From Candidatus Thermoplasmatota archaeon (GTDB taxonomy: Archaea; Thermoplasmatota; SW-10-69-26; JACQPN01; JAIVGT01), in the NCBI GenBank assembly GCA_035541015.1, contig DATLFM010000105.1, positions 1 through 34,973 on the forward strand: a stretch of 34,973 bases of DNA, written 5' to 3'. Positions 7,483-15,764 of the stretch are shown piece by piece (positions within the stretch are counted from its first letter, which is position 1; every line of letters begins with the position of its first letter). The notes below the pieces were generated by a model. The model did no database searches and was not told the origin of the DNA. It saw only the letters and a program-made list of their open reading frames with translations. Made by a program: the position numbers and the translations under genes.

Positions 7483-8550
7483 CTACTGGAGCGTCGCGCG
7501 GCGAAGCGCCGCAAGGAGGGAGACGGGGTCCTGCGGCACGGGCGCGAACCGCGCGAGATCTTGCCGCGCCGACGCTCCCGCCGTCCCGCCGACGGCCTCC
7601 TCGAGGAGGCGCAGCGTGGCCACGCGCACGCGGCCGGTCGGGTGGAGCAGGAGCCGCCGCGCGCCGGGCACCTCGCGGGCGCCCTTGTAATAGTAAAGGT
7701 GGTCGAGGAGGCCGTCCCGGCGGGCGTAGGCGTCGAGCGAGGAAAGGCGGGCGTGCGCAAGCGCGGCGGGGATGGCCGCGAGGATGGTCCGGGCGGCGAG
7801 ATCCCAAGCTTCCCTGGGATGGCGCGGCGGCGCGCGGTCGGGGTCGACCTTGTACCGGTAGGCCCAGGCGTAGGCCGCCGGGTCCCCGCGGACGGCGCGG
7901 TGGCAGCCCGCCGACCACCGGGACCGGTAGATCGCCCAACGCTCGGTCTGGCTGGGTGCGAACTCGCCGAGCGCCAGGAGCTGCGCGTCGAGGGCGGCAA
8001 GCATTCCCTTGGCGGCCTGGATGCGCAGGAGTTCGGTGTCCGAGCTTCCCTTCGAAAGGAGGAGTCCGGCGGCCCGGTTCACGAGAAGGCGCAAGCCCTC
8101 GGCCGGGTGCAGCTCGCGCGCATCGCGGACGCGGATGGGCTTGAGCGCATCGCCGTCTCCCCAGACGACGCGGCCGCGCAGCGCCGTCTCGTACCAGAAG
8201 ATCGACGGGGCGGCCCAACGCAGGCGCAAGCCCCAGACCGGCTGAAGATCGACGTGGATGCGAAGCTCCTCCTCGAGCGTCTCTCGCATGCGCTCGTACG
8301 GAACGGAGGGGCGCCCGAGGCCCCGGAGGGCGACGAAGTCGTAGTCGTTCTGCGGGCGTCCGCCGGAGACGGCGCCCTCGCCGCGCGCAAACGCGCCCGT
8401 GAGGACGAGCGCGCAAAGACGCGGGTCGCCTCGCCGCACCGTGTCGGCGACGCGCCGGAGGTCGGCGTCGATGCGGGCGACCACGGCGGGCGTGTCGCGC
8501 ACGGTGTAGCGTGGCGGGGGGACGGCCGCCGCGCGCTCAGCGGCGGGCAA
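7483..8550 (-). CDS. Nucleotidyltransferase-fold protein
   Basis: The product is 355 residues from a TTG at 8550 that overlaps the upstream stop at 8539-8537. A longer reading from 8640 would run far into the neighbour and is rejected. Residues 52-58 (GAFARGEG) and the acidic pair D69/D71 (NDYDF), followed by D101 (HVDLQPVW), match the G-S/x-G, DxD and third carboxylate of the pol-beta-like nucleotidyltransferase fold. The remaining 240 residues are mostly helical and unassigned (KGSSDTELLRIQAAKGMLAAL, YRYKVDPDRAPP, LYYYKGAREVPG). It is the last gene of a flippase, GT2 and phosphatase operon, so I infer a role in modifying or activating a glycan precursor. A nucleotide-transferring toxin-like enzyme is an alternative. 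Confidence 0.72.
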   Translation of the reverse strand: MPAAERAAAVPPPRYTVRDTPAVVARIDADLRRVADTVRRGDPRLCALVLTGAFARGEGAVSGGRPQNDYDFVALRGLGRPSVPYERMRETLEEELRIHVDLQPVWGLRLRWAAPSIFWYETALRGRVVWGDGDALKPIRVRDARELHPAEGLRLLVNRAAGLLLSKGSSDTELLRIQAAKGMLAALDAQLLALGEFAPSQTERWAIYRSRWSAGCHRAVRGDPAAYAWAYRYKVDPDRAPPRHPREAWDLAARTILAAIPAALAHARLSSLDAYARRDGLLDHLYYYKGAREVPGARRLLLHPTGRVRVATLRLLEEAVGGTAGASARQDLARFAPVPQDPVSLLAALRRATLQ

Positions 8551-9784
8551 GGACGCTTTCCCCCTCGTGGCTTGCCGGCGCGGGCACCGAGAGGAGGTCG
8601 CACAGCGTGGGGAAGACGTCGACGAGCGGCCGCGGCGCAAACGTGCCGGGGCTCGTGCTGCCGTCCGACGAGGCCAGGACCGCCATGCCGTAGCGCTCCT
8701 GGGACTTGTCGAGGTACCCGTGCATGCCGCGGATCGTCGAATCGATCACGTGGAAGTAGTCCGGCCAGAAGAGCGTGCCCGGCTGCGCCGCGAGCATGCG
8801 GTCGCCCCACCGGCGGTCGGTGGGGATGCGTCGCGATTGCCGCTCCTCGTCGGAGAGGACGGTTGCGCCCTCGATGCGCGGCAGCGCCTCCTCGATCGTG
8901 CGCCGCCCGTGTTCGGTGAGGTACCAGAAGACGGCTAGCGTGCTGTTGACGAAGACGACGTAGTCGCGCGCAGGCTTGATGGGCAGGCGCTTCAACGCGG
9001 CAAGCACGTTCACGCGCCGCTCGACGGGGGCCATGCCGTGGTCGGCGCACACGAAGAGGTTCCAGTCGCGGTAGCCGGCCGACAGCGCGGCGTGCACGGC
9101 GGCAAGCTTGCGGTCGAGGATGGTGAGGCACTCCTTCTGGATGCGGCGCGAGCCGGGGCCGTGGATGTGGCCTTCCTGGTCGAGGATGCTGAACTGGGCG
9201 GCGTAGAAGTCGTACGGCGCGCCGCGGCGGAGGTCGCGCACGAGGCCCGCGAACACCTTGTCGTCGTCGCCGGAGACCGGGTGCGCGCGGTACGTGTACG
9301 AGAGGCGGTGCGTGCGGGCGAGGTCGAAGACGCTCGTGGCGCCAAGCGCGCCCGGATCGTGCACGGGCTTTGCGTCCTCGCAGGGGCGGAAGAACGGGGC
9401 AAAGCGCGGCGGGATCCAGCCGGGGTCCGTGTGGTAGCAGTCGCTCGTCCATCGCGAGACGTGCTTGATGAGCCGCCGCGCGGGGACGAACACCTTGTAG
9501 GGCCGGACGAGGTTCGGAAGCGGGCCCAACCGCTTGAGCCACCGGAACGGCGAGCCGTCCGGGTCGAAGACGAAGGCGGAGAGGTTGCCGGAGGTGTCCG
9601 GGTAGCGCCCCGTGAAGAACGCGGTGCGCTGCGCGAAGCCCGGCGGGCTCACGAAGGAGCCGCGCAGAGAGCGCTCCGCGAGACCCGAGAGGAAGGGCAT
9701 GGTCTCCGGACGGACGTAGTCGTCGCGTCCGGCGTCGATGATCAGGAACAGCGTCGCGCGGGTTCCGGGTGCGTGGTCGCTCAA
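8537..9784 (-). CDS. Alkaline-phosphatase-superfamily phosphodiesterase or phosphatase
   Basis: The product is 415 residues. The TTG start at 9784 overlaps the preceding TGA as TTGA. LFLIIDAGRDDY (D17), TMPFLSGLAERS and GFAQRTAFFTGRYPDTSG match the N-terminal half of type I phosphodiesterase/nucleotide pyrophosphatase relatives. SILDQEGHIHGPGS and FVCADHGMAPVE are the metal-binding D..GH.HGP and DHGM motifs. In a hand alignment the usual Thr/Ser nucleophile position, nine residues before the TG of FFTG, is occupied by Gly49, with Ser46 and Thr54 nearby. No signal peptide is seen, so it should work in the cytoplasm, presumably on a lipid- or nucleotide-linked glycan intermediate handled by the neighbouring GT2 and flippase. 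Confidence 0.8.
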   Translation of the reverse strand: MSDHAPGTRATLFLIIDAGRDDYVRPETMPFLSGLAERSLRGSFVSPPGFAQRTAFFTGRYPDTSGNLSAFVFDPDGSPFRWLKRLGPLPNLVRPYKVFVPARRLIKHVSRWTSDCYHTDPGWIPPRFAPFFRPCEDAKPVHDPGALGATSVFDLARTHRLSYTYRAHPVSGDDDKVFAGLVRDLRRGAPYDFYAAQFSILDQEGHIHGPGSRRIQKECLTILDRKLAAVHAALSAGYRDWNLFVCADHGMAPVERRVNVLAALKRLPIKPARDYVVFVNSTLAVFWYLTEHGRRTIEEALPRIEGATVLSDEERQSRRIPTDRRWGDRMLAAQPGTLFWPDYFHVIDSTIRGMHGYLDKSQERYGMAVLASSDGSTSPGTFAPRPLVDVFPTLCDLLSVPAPASHEGESVLARR

Positions 9785-10767
9785 GCTTCGATCCCCCCGT
9801 CGTCGCGCCGCACCGCCCGTCGGCGCAGGCCCGCGAGGAGCCCGCGCGCGTAGGCGGCAAGGAACGCGAGGTCGAACGGTGGCGTTGCAACGGCTCCCAA
9901 GACGAGGCTTTTGAGGGGCATTCCTCGGCGGCGCTTCCACGCGCGGCGCAGCGCGGGCGCCCACGCGACGGCGGCAAGCGCGAGAATCGTTCCCAATGCG
10001 GGGACCACGAGGAATGCTCCGAGGGCAGCGACGAGCGCGGCCCCCCACAGGAGCACCGGACGGTGGAAACCCAGTTCGTCCGCATGCGCGCCCCAACCGT
10101 ACCCTTCGCGCCGGTTCTTGCGCAGCTCCGCGCGGACGCTGTCGACGTCGGAGTGGTGCACGAGGAGATGGGGATCGTACGCGAGGCGGTACCCGCCGCG
10201 CTTGGCCCGTCGGGCAAGGAGAAGATCGTCAACGGCCGACTCGGAGGCGCTCGTGCCGAAGGGAAACTCGTCGAGGAGCCGCTTGGCAAACGCGGCGTTC
10301 ACGTTCGAGGCAAACCGCTCGGCGTCGGCCTCCGCCGCCGGCGCGAAGTGATACCGCAGCCCGCGCACGCTTTGCGCCACGCCGAAGTCCCGCGGGTCGT
10401 GCAGCTGCCGCCCGAACACGGCGTCGGCGCGTTGGAGCCCATCGAGCGCGCGCGCGACCCAATCGGCAGCGCACGTCGCGTCGGCCGAGAGGAACGCGAC
10501 GGCCGGGGCCTGCGCAAGCGCGGCGCCGCGGTTGCGCGCCTCTCCCACGCTGATCCGCGTTTCGGCCACGTGCAGCCGCAGCGGAACCGGAAACGACGCC
10601 TGCGCGCGCCGAACGAGCTCCACCGTGCGGTCGGTGCTCGCCGCATCCACCACGATCGCCTCGAACTCGCGCGAGCTCTGGCGCGCGAGGGCCAAGAGCG
10701 CGTCGGCGACGTTGGCTTCCTCATTCCACGTGAGCAGGACGACCGAGATTCGCGGGGAGCTCGACAT
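9781..10767 (-). CDS. Glycosyltransferase family 2, membrane-associated
   Basis: The product is 328 residues from ATG 10767, preceded by an ideal Shine-Dalgarno sequence. The GT-A fold is shown by ISVVLLTWNEEANVADALLAL, EAIVVDAASTDRTVELV and GEARNRGAALAQAPAVAFLSADAT (SADAT stands where the DxD metal site is expected). The acceptor-side loop is SASESAVDDLLLARRAKRGG. Two or three hydrophobic segments follow (ALVAALGAFLVVPALGTILALAAVAW and the region after PLKSLVL). It would add a sugar to a lipid-linked carrier at the cytoplasmic membrane face. Its start overlaps the end of the flippase gene by 47 nt and its stop overlaps the phosphatase start, so all three are translationally coupled. Confidence 0.88.
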   Translation of the reverse strand: MSSSPRISVVLLTWNEEANVADALLALARQSSREFEAIVVDAASTDRTVELVRRAQASFPVPLRLHVAETRISVGEARNRGAALAQAPAVAFLSADATCAADWVARALDGLQRADAVFGRQLHDPRDFGVAQSVRGLRYHFAPAAEADAERFASNVNAAFAKRLLDEFPFGTSASESAVDDLLLARRAKRGGYRLAYDPHLLVHHSDVDSVRAELRKNRREGYGWGAHADELGFHRPVLLWGAALVAALGAFLVVPALGTILALAAVAWAPALRRAWKRRRGMPLKSLVLGAVATPPFDLAFLAAYARGLLAGLRRRAVRRDDGGIEA

Positions 10768-12037
10768 CGAGGATCACCTCCTTTGTCTCCTGTCGCAGCC
10801 GCCAGGCGGCAAACGCGCCCACGGGCACGTTTGCCAGGACCCAAGCGATGGCCACGCCCTCGATGCCGTGCTCGGCGGCAAGCGGCGGCGCAAGCGCGAG
10901 GAGCGCGACGATCATGACGGCGGGGAACGCAAGGAGCGGGACGGTGCGCTCGCGCGCGCGAAGGAGCGCGAGGTACAGGTAGGTCGGCGCGACGAACAAC
11001 GCGCTTGCCGACAGGAGCGCGAGCACCGGCCCGCCGTGGTGCGCGTAGTCGTCTCCGAAGGGCAGCAGCACCCAAGGCGCAAGGATCAATCCGCCCACCG
11101 CCGCCGGCGCGACCACGAGCAGGTGGTGCCGCGCCGCCTTGCGCAGAAGCGGCGCCGCCGGCGCCTGGCCGGAGCGGGTGATCTCGGCCATGGCCGAGCG
11201 GCCGATCGCAGACGACAGCAGGAACAGCCCCGCCGCGGCCGTCCAGGCGATGCCAAAGTACGCCGCAGCCTCGGGGCCCTCGGTGGCAAGCACAAGCGGC
11301 GGAAGGAGGAACCCCGGCAGGAACTCGGCAAATCCCCCGGGCGTGTTGCGTCCCGCGCTTCGGAAGAAGGCGCGACGGTCCGCGCGCGTGGCCCCCTTGG
11401 GCCGCGACGGCAGGCGACGGAGGAAGGCGAAGGCGACAAGCGCGCTTGCGGCGATCGCAAGGGCCCACGCGACGGGGATCGGCGCGGGGAGCGCAAGCGC
11501 GACGATCGGCACGGGCGCCACCAAGCGCCCGGCGTGGAGAACGGTGTTGCGGCGGAAGCTCCACCGCGCGTCGCCTTCGGCAAGGAAGTGGGCGTCCTGC
11601 ATCCAGGTGACGCACAGCAGCGCGCCGATTGCGCCCGTCAGCAGGAACGCTTCGGGAGGGAGGCCTTCGAGCCCAAGCGGCGCGGCGGCCGCAAAGCACG
11701 CGCCCGCAAGCGCAAGCGCCACGAGCGCCCCCACGGCCGACGAGATCCCAAGCAGCCGCACGCCTTCCTCGCGGGCAAGGCCGGGAACGTGCCGCACAAG
11801 CGCCGTGTCGAACCCGCCCTTGGCCACAAGCCCGGCCGCCGTCCCGAGCGAGACGATCGCGACGCCCGCGCCCACCTCGGCGGGCGAAAGGCCCAGGAAG
11901 CGCGCGACAAGCACCCAGAACGCAAGCCCGGAGACGGCGCCAAGCACGTTGTTGAGCATGAGCCACCAGGCGTTGCGGTACTGAGGCTCCTGCCAGTGCG
12001 CGGCCAGGCGCAAGCCAAGCCGCATGCGCGCGAACAT
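10721..12037 (-). CDS. Polysaccharide (oligosaccharide) flippase
   Basis: The product is 438 residues. ATG at 12037 follows AAGGAGAT. It has about twelve hydrophobic segments beginning at WWLMLNNVLGAVSGLAFWVLVARFLG, the usual first helix pair of the Wzx/RfbX (MOP) family, and including FLPGFLLPPLVLATEGPEAAAYFGIAW in the middle. It would flip a lipid-linked glycan to the outer face of the membrane. It is the first gene of the operon that continues with GT2, phosphatase and nucleotidyltransferase, so those products probably build or process the exported unit. The 223 nt between this start and the regulator stop at 12261 hold no gene and no clear TATA box. Confidence 0.85.
   Translation of the reverse strand: MFARMRLGLRLAAHWQEPQYRNAWWLMLNNVLGAVSGLAFWVLVARFLGLSPAEVGAGVAIVSLGTAAGLVAKGGFDTALVRHVPGLAREEGVRLLGISSAVGALVALALAGACFAAAAPLGLEGLPPEAFLLTGAIGALLCVTWMQDAHFLAEGDARWSFRRNTVLHAGRLVAPVPIVALALPAPIPVAWALAIAASALVAFAFLRRLPSRPKGATRADRRAFFRSAGRNTPGGFAEFLPGFLLPPLVLATEGPEAAAYFGIAWTAAAGLFLLSSAIGRSAMAEITRSGQAPAAPLLRKAARHHLLVVAPAAVGGLILAPWVLLPFGDDYAHHGGPVLALLSASALFVAPTYLYLALLRARERTVPLLAFPAVMIVALLALAPPLAAEHGIEGVAIAWVLANVPVGAFAAWRLRQETKEVILDVELPANLGRPAHVE
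10771..10783 (-). promoter_or_regulatory. Full-length Shine-Dalgarno site of the GT2 gene
   Basis: On the minus strand the sequence reads AAGGAGGTGATCC, 3 nt before the ATG at 10767. It is complementary to the whole conserved 3' tail of 16S rRNA (GGAUCACCUCCUU). It lies inside the 3' end of the flippase coding sequence. Confidence 0.75.
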
Positions 12038-12260
12038 TGGGCAATCTCCTTGGAGAGGCAAGCCGGAGGGCGAGGGATCGTTGGAGCGTGCCAACGAGAG
12101 GGGCGGGTCGCGTGGGGCTGGAAAACCCTTCGCCCTCCGGCGCGGAAGGTCGGGAGCGCGCGGGGCGCCCGCCGGCTTCGAGCTACGATGGCGGCCGGAC
12201 GGGAAGAGCCCTGCGCCAAGTTCGTCCGCTTGCCACCGCACGGCGGGTTGCCGTCCGCCG

Positions 12261-12827
12261 CTACGCGCTCGCCTCGCCCCGCCCGTCCTGCGAGAGGGCG
12301 GGGGCGTGCGGCGCAAACGCACCGTACGCCGTGCCGACGCGAAGCGGCGGTTCGACGCGCACCACGGGGGCGGGCGCCGCAAACGCCGGCCGCCGCGCGC
12401 GGATCGAAAGGGCCTGGCGCACGAGGTCCGGCGAGAGGAGCTCGTACCGGCAGCCCGAGCGGTCCCGGCGCTTGCCGACGACCGAGAGCTGCACCATGCG
12501 CGAAAGGTGGAACCCAAGCGTGGAGTCCGCGCAGCCGAGCGAACGCCGAAGCTCCGTGCGCGTCATGGCTCGCACGAGAAGGAGCGTGGCGATCCGCCGC
12601 GGAACGCGGCGCGAGAAGAGCGCAAGCGACGGGCGCAGGCGCGGATCGTGGTCGCCCACGAGGAAGTAGCGCTTGTACCCGCCGTCGCCCACCTCGGCCA
12701 CGACGCCCCGGCGCGTCAGCCGGTCGACGTGGTGGCGAAGTTGCCCCACGCTCGAGAGATTGGCCGCGCGAGCCAGCGCCCGGAAGTGGATGCCCGGCTG
12801 CTCGCGGACGATGTCGTAGATGCGCAT
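12261..12827 (-). CDS. Tandem winged-helix transcription regulator
   Basis: The product is 188 residues from ATG 12827 (MRIYDIVREQPGIHFR). Upstream in-frame starts such as the TTG at 12923 would add a tail with no counterpart in the paralogue. The first winged helix is at about 1-65 (HFRALARAANLSSVGQLRHHVDRLTRRG, then a wing with GGYKRYFLVG). The second is at about 80-140 (RRVPRRIATLLL, TRTELRRSLGCADSTLGFHLSRM). The protein is nearly collinear with the one at 20287-21054, apart from the C-terminal tail. It is cytoplasmic and without a visible ligand domain. It lies between the glycan operon and the end of the pilus operon and could regulate either one. Confidence 0.85.
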   Translation of the reverse strand: MRIYDIVREQPGIHFRALARAANLSSVGQLRHHVDRLTRRGVVAEVGDGGYKRYFLVGDHDPRLRPSLALFSRRVPRRIATLLLVRAMTRTELRRSLGCADSTLGFHLSRMVQLSVVGKRRDRSGCRYELLSPDLVRQALSIRARRPAFAAPAPVVRVEPPLRVGTAYGAFAPHAPALSQDGRGEASA

Positions 12828-13139
12828 GCTCGTTCCCGCAAGTTCATGGTGATCCCGCAACGACGACCGCCCCCGGCGGGCCGACGGACCCGCGCAGACG
12901 AGCAATGGTCCATCCACGCGCAAGACCGTTCCGCTGGGATTGTCCTAGCGCGTTCGGTCGTTTGCCCATACGCGTCGAACGGTTGCGGGGTCGGCCCCGC
13001 GCGAACCCTTACCGCAGGCGCGCGGGGAGCAAGCGGGCGCGGGACTTCGTCTGCTCGGCCGCCCATCGCCGGCCCTGCGCCCCGCGTAGCAGAGTTACTG
13101 CGCAGATGCGCAGGAAAACGATCGCCGGGCGAACGGGTC
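12828..13139. other. Intergenic region upstream of the regulator
   Basis: No gene is seen. The region carries the palindromic element at 13094-13119. No strong TATA box was found for the regulator gene; CGTATGGG (minus strand, near 12965) is the only weak candidate. Confidence 0.4.
13094..13119. promoter_or_regulatory. Palindromic operator-like element, copy 1
   Basis: The core CTGCGCAGATGCGCAG (13098-13113) has 7-nt inverted arms, CTGCGCA and TGCGCAG, around a 2-nt centre. It is flanked by GTTA on the left and GAAAAC on the right. The identical arms and flanks recur at 28821-28846, with only the two central bases different. The site lies 21 nt beyond the last stop of the pilus operon and about 270 nt before the regulator start. 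Confidence 0.6.
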
Positions 13140-14873
13140 TCACGGCGGCGGCACGAGGAGCCCGAAGCAGGCGAGCGCGACAAAGCCCATGACGACGGCG
13201 TGCTTGAGGCCCGTTCCGACGCGGCCGGTGCTCATGACGCCCGCCACGACGCCGTCGCCTACGCCCTGGACCCACGCCGCCACAAGGAAGAGCGTGCGGA
13301 AGGCCGCGAGGTCCACCTGCCCAAAGGAGAGTCCCGACGCGCCGGCGCCGGCGGCAACGGCCTCCTGGCCGGCTCCGGCCAAGGCGGGCAGGAGCGTCGC
13401 GTTCAAGACGAGCAGGATGGCAAGGAAGACGCCGAAGGCGACGTACACGATGGCGATGTACAACGACATGGCCCGCCGGCGCTCGGCCTCGAGCTCGCGC
13501 GCTTCCCGCCGCTGCTCGGAGACGACCTGCAGCACGTCGTGAACGGGGCCACCGCTCGTGGAGGCCTCCTGCACCACGGCGGCCACGGCGCGGATGCCGA
13601 CGGTTCCGACGCGGTCGGCCATGCGGTCGAGCGCCGCCTCGAACGGAACGCCCCAGCTCACCTGGTCGGCCATCTTGCGGACCTCGGGCGAGAGGGCGTC
13701 GTAGTCGGCCGACGCGGCGGCAAGGGTGGCCTTGGGAAGCGTGAGCCCGCTCTTGCGGGAGGCGGCAAGATCCCGCAGGAGGTCCGGCACGCGGTCCTCG
13801 AGACGGATGCGCTTTCGCTCCTGGAGATGGTCGTGCAGCGCCACGGGCGCCAGGGCGACAAGCGGCGCGGCAAGCGCAAGGTCGAGCCAGCGGCTGGACG
13901 GGATCTCCGACACGAGGCCCGCGCCCACCAGCGCCGCAAGGAGGGCGATGCCGATGGACGCGCCAACGCCGCCGGCGAGCAGGGCCAGGCGCCTTCGGCG
14001 CTCGGGCTCCATGCGGACGACCCAGAGGGGAGGCGGGGGCTTCTCGCGCGGGCGGACGGCCGCCGCAAGGGTGGCGGCGACGACGAAAAGGAGCACGAAC
14101 CCAAGGAGCGGCGGAAGCACGCGGGACGCGGCGGCCGCAAGGCCGGCGGACGCGAGCACGGCGACGACGCCGAACACGACGACGACGGCCAGGAGGACCG
14201 GCTGCAGAACGGCCGCCGAAAGCGCGAGACGGGCCGGCGGCGAAAGGGGCGTCGGAAGCCCGGTTGCAAGCAGGACCGCGCAGAGCGCGCCCGCGGCCGC
14301 GAGGTTGAGCCCGAAGACGGCTTCCTGCGGGCCCACGAACCGGCCGGCAAGCTCCGTGAGGAGGCCAAGGCTGATGGCGGCGGCCAGCAGGAGGCCAAAG
14401 AGCGATACGGCGACGAACGCCCCCGCGGCGGCCTTGGCACCAAGCCCCCGCCGGGGCAGGGGGTAGGCAAGCGCGACGACAAGCCCTAGGTTGGCCGCAA
14501 GAAGCCCGGCCGCCGCGGCGGCGGACAACTGCGGCACGAGCCCCTCGGCGATCCCGGAGAGGTCCAAGTGCCCGAAGCGGTGGAGCGCGGCGAGGGTCTC
14601 GACCGCAAGCGCGGCGACGAGAAGCGCCGTGCACAGGAACCCGGCCGCGATCGTGCCGGCGCGCACGGGAGCCTCGCGCGCGGCGCCCGCGCCCGGGACG
14701 GAGGCGGCGGCCAGGATCCACACGAGCGTGGCGCCAAGCAGGGCCGCCACGTAGGCCGTGAGAAGCCCCTGGCCGGGAGCGGTCTGCGCCACGAGGAACC
14801 CGGCCAGGCAGACGGCGATCGTGAGAAGCGGACCCCACAGGAGGCGGCTTTGCGTCTCCGCGACGTGGGCCAT
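13140..14873 (-). CDS. Type IV pilus platform protein, TadC/FlaJ-like, with membrane extension
   Basis: The product is 577 residues. ATG 14873 overlaps the previous TGA as TGATG. The first ~320 residues are an array of roughly eight to ten hydrophobic segments without a recognised domain. After RMEPERRRRLALL and two more helices comes one T2SSF domain at about residues 365-500: IRLEDRVPDLLRDLAASRKSGLTLPKATL, VPFEAALDRMADRVGT and VVQEASTSGGPVHDVL. The closing membrane helices begin at YIAIVYVAFGVFLAILLVL. Archaellar FlaJ normally carries two T2SSF domains in one chain; here the other copy is in the preceding gene. The protein should anchor and drive pilus assembly with the ATPase at 15765. Confidence 0.85.
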   Translation of the reverse strand: MAHVAETQSRLLWGPLLTIAVCLAGFLVAQTAPGQGLLTAYVAALLGATLVWILAAASVPGAGAAREAPVRAGTIAAGFLCTALLVAALAVETLAALHRFGHLDLSGIAEGLVPQLSAAAAAGLLAANLGLVVALAYPLPRRGLGAKAAAGAFVAVSLFGLLLAAAISLGLLTELAGRFVGPQEAVFGLNLAAAGALCAVLLATGLPTPLSPPARLALSAAVLQPVLLAVVVVFGVVAVLASAGLAAAASRVLPPLLGFVLLFVVAATLAAAVRPREKPPPPLWVVRMEPERRRRLALLAGGVGASIGIALLAALVGAGLVSEIPSSRWLDLALAAPLVALAPVALHDHLQERKRIRLEDRVPDLLRDLAASRKSGLTLPKATLAAASADYDALSPEVRKMADQVSWGVPFEAALDRMADRVGTVGIRAVAAVVQEASTSGGPVHDVLQVVSEQRREARELEAERRRAMSLYIAIVYVAFGVFLAILLVLNATLLPALAGAGQEAVAAGAGASGLSFGQVDLAAFRTLFLVAAWVQGVGDGVVAGVMSTGRVGTGLKHAVVMGFVALACFGLLVPPP

Positions 14874-15760
14874 CACCACACCCTCCCGCGAAGCGACCGC
14901 ACGGCAAGCGCGAAGAACGCCTGCGTGAGCGGGATCATGACGAGGATGAGGAGCCAGAAGACGAGGAAGGTCGACTGCTGCGAGGGCCCGGAGGAGCCCA
15001 TGACCGTGAGCATGATGATGAGGAAGATGGGGGCCGCGACGGCGACGACGAGAAAGCTTTCCGCCAGCACGCCAAGCGACTCGAGGTTGCGGCGTTGGAG
15101 GGAGGCCATGTCGCGGTGCATCTGCTCGGCCTTCGACAGAAGGTACGTGCGAAGGTCCGCTCCGCTTTGGATCGTGGCCCGCATGCCCTGCCACACGTCG
15201 GCAAGGCGCGCCGAAGCGGTACGGGGCACGGCGTCGGAGAGGGCCGTCGTGAGGTCCTTGCCCAGCCACCGCACCTCCGTCGCGATCCATCGGGCCTCGT
15301 CGGCCGCCTCGTCGTAGATGGGCTGCCGCGAGAGGCTTGCGACCATGCGGTCGGGCGTCATGCCCGAGTTTGCCATCACGGCCATGTAGTTGAGCGCGCC
15401 CGGAAGCGCGATGTCGGTCTTGGCCGCGCGCTCGCCGGCGAGGATCCGCGGCCAGGCGTAGCCGATTCCCAGCACGACGCCAGGCAGAAGCGCGGGCGCG
15501 GCAAGGGCAAGCACGGAGAGGAGCAGCGGCACCTCCACGGCCAGAAGCGGCAGCAGCACGGCGACCACGAGGAGCGCGACGAGCCCCTCCAGCGCGGCGA
15601 GCAAGGCCAGCAAGTGCACGTACGCCAGGTAGACCTCGGGCGCGCGGGGGGAATGGGCCTTGGCAAGCGCCGCCGCCAGGGAAGGATCCCGCGCGAGCTG
15701 CCGACGGGCGCCTGCGCCCAGGAGCCGGTAAGCGGCCCTTTCAAGCGGCGAGAGCGTCAC
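14873..15760 (-). CDS. Type IV pilus platform protein, TadB/FlaJ-like
   Basis: The product is 295 residues from GTG 15760, 4 nt after the ATPase stop. Two hydrophobic segments (48-70 and 76-100) precede one T2SSF domain: ALPGALNYMAVMANSGMTP, GKDLTTALSDAVPRT and MRATIQSGADLRTYLLSKAEQMHRD. Two C-terminal membrane helices follow, LVVAVAAPIFLIIMLTVMG and FWLLILVMIPLTQAFFALAV. With the next gene it makes the two-part integral-membrane platform that in archaella is a single FlaJ chain. Gene order ATPase, platform 1, platform 2 fits Tad and archaeal pilus operons. Confidence 0.88.
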   Translation of the reverse strand: MTLSPLERAAYRLLGAGARRQLARDPSLAAALAKAHSPRAPEVYLAYVHLLALLAALEGLVALLVVAVLLPLLAVEVPLLLSVLALAAPALLPGVVLGIGYAWPRILAGERAAKTDIALPGALNYMAVMANSGMTPDRMVASLSRQPIYDEAADEARWIATEVRWLGKDLTTALSDAVPRTASARLADVWQGMRATIQSGADLRTYLLSKAEQMHRDMASLQRRNLESLGVLAESFLVVAVAAPIFLIIMLTVMGSSGPSQQSTFLVFWLLILVMIPLTQAFFALAVRSLRGRVW

Positions 15761-15764
15761 GCCG

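Noticed and set aside
8551-8640. Start of the nucleotidyltransferase gene at 8640
   Set aside because: It would overlap the phosphatase coding sequence by about 100 nt and add a basic, unstructured stretch. TTG 8550 at the upstream stop fits the coupling pattern of the operon.
10771-10783. Fragment of a 16S rRNA gene
   Set aside because: The 13 bases match the 16S 3' end in reverse, but nothing rRNA-like surrounds them and they stand at the correct distance from a start codon, so this is a Shine-Dalgarno site.
12024-14489. An 821-codon open frame on the plus strand
   Set aside because: It runs antisense to the regulator and the platform protein, both of which have clear families. Its product is a low-complexity Arg/Gly/His chain.
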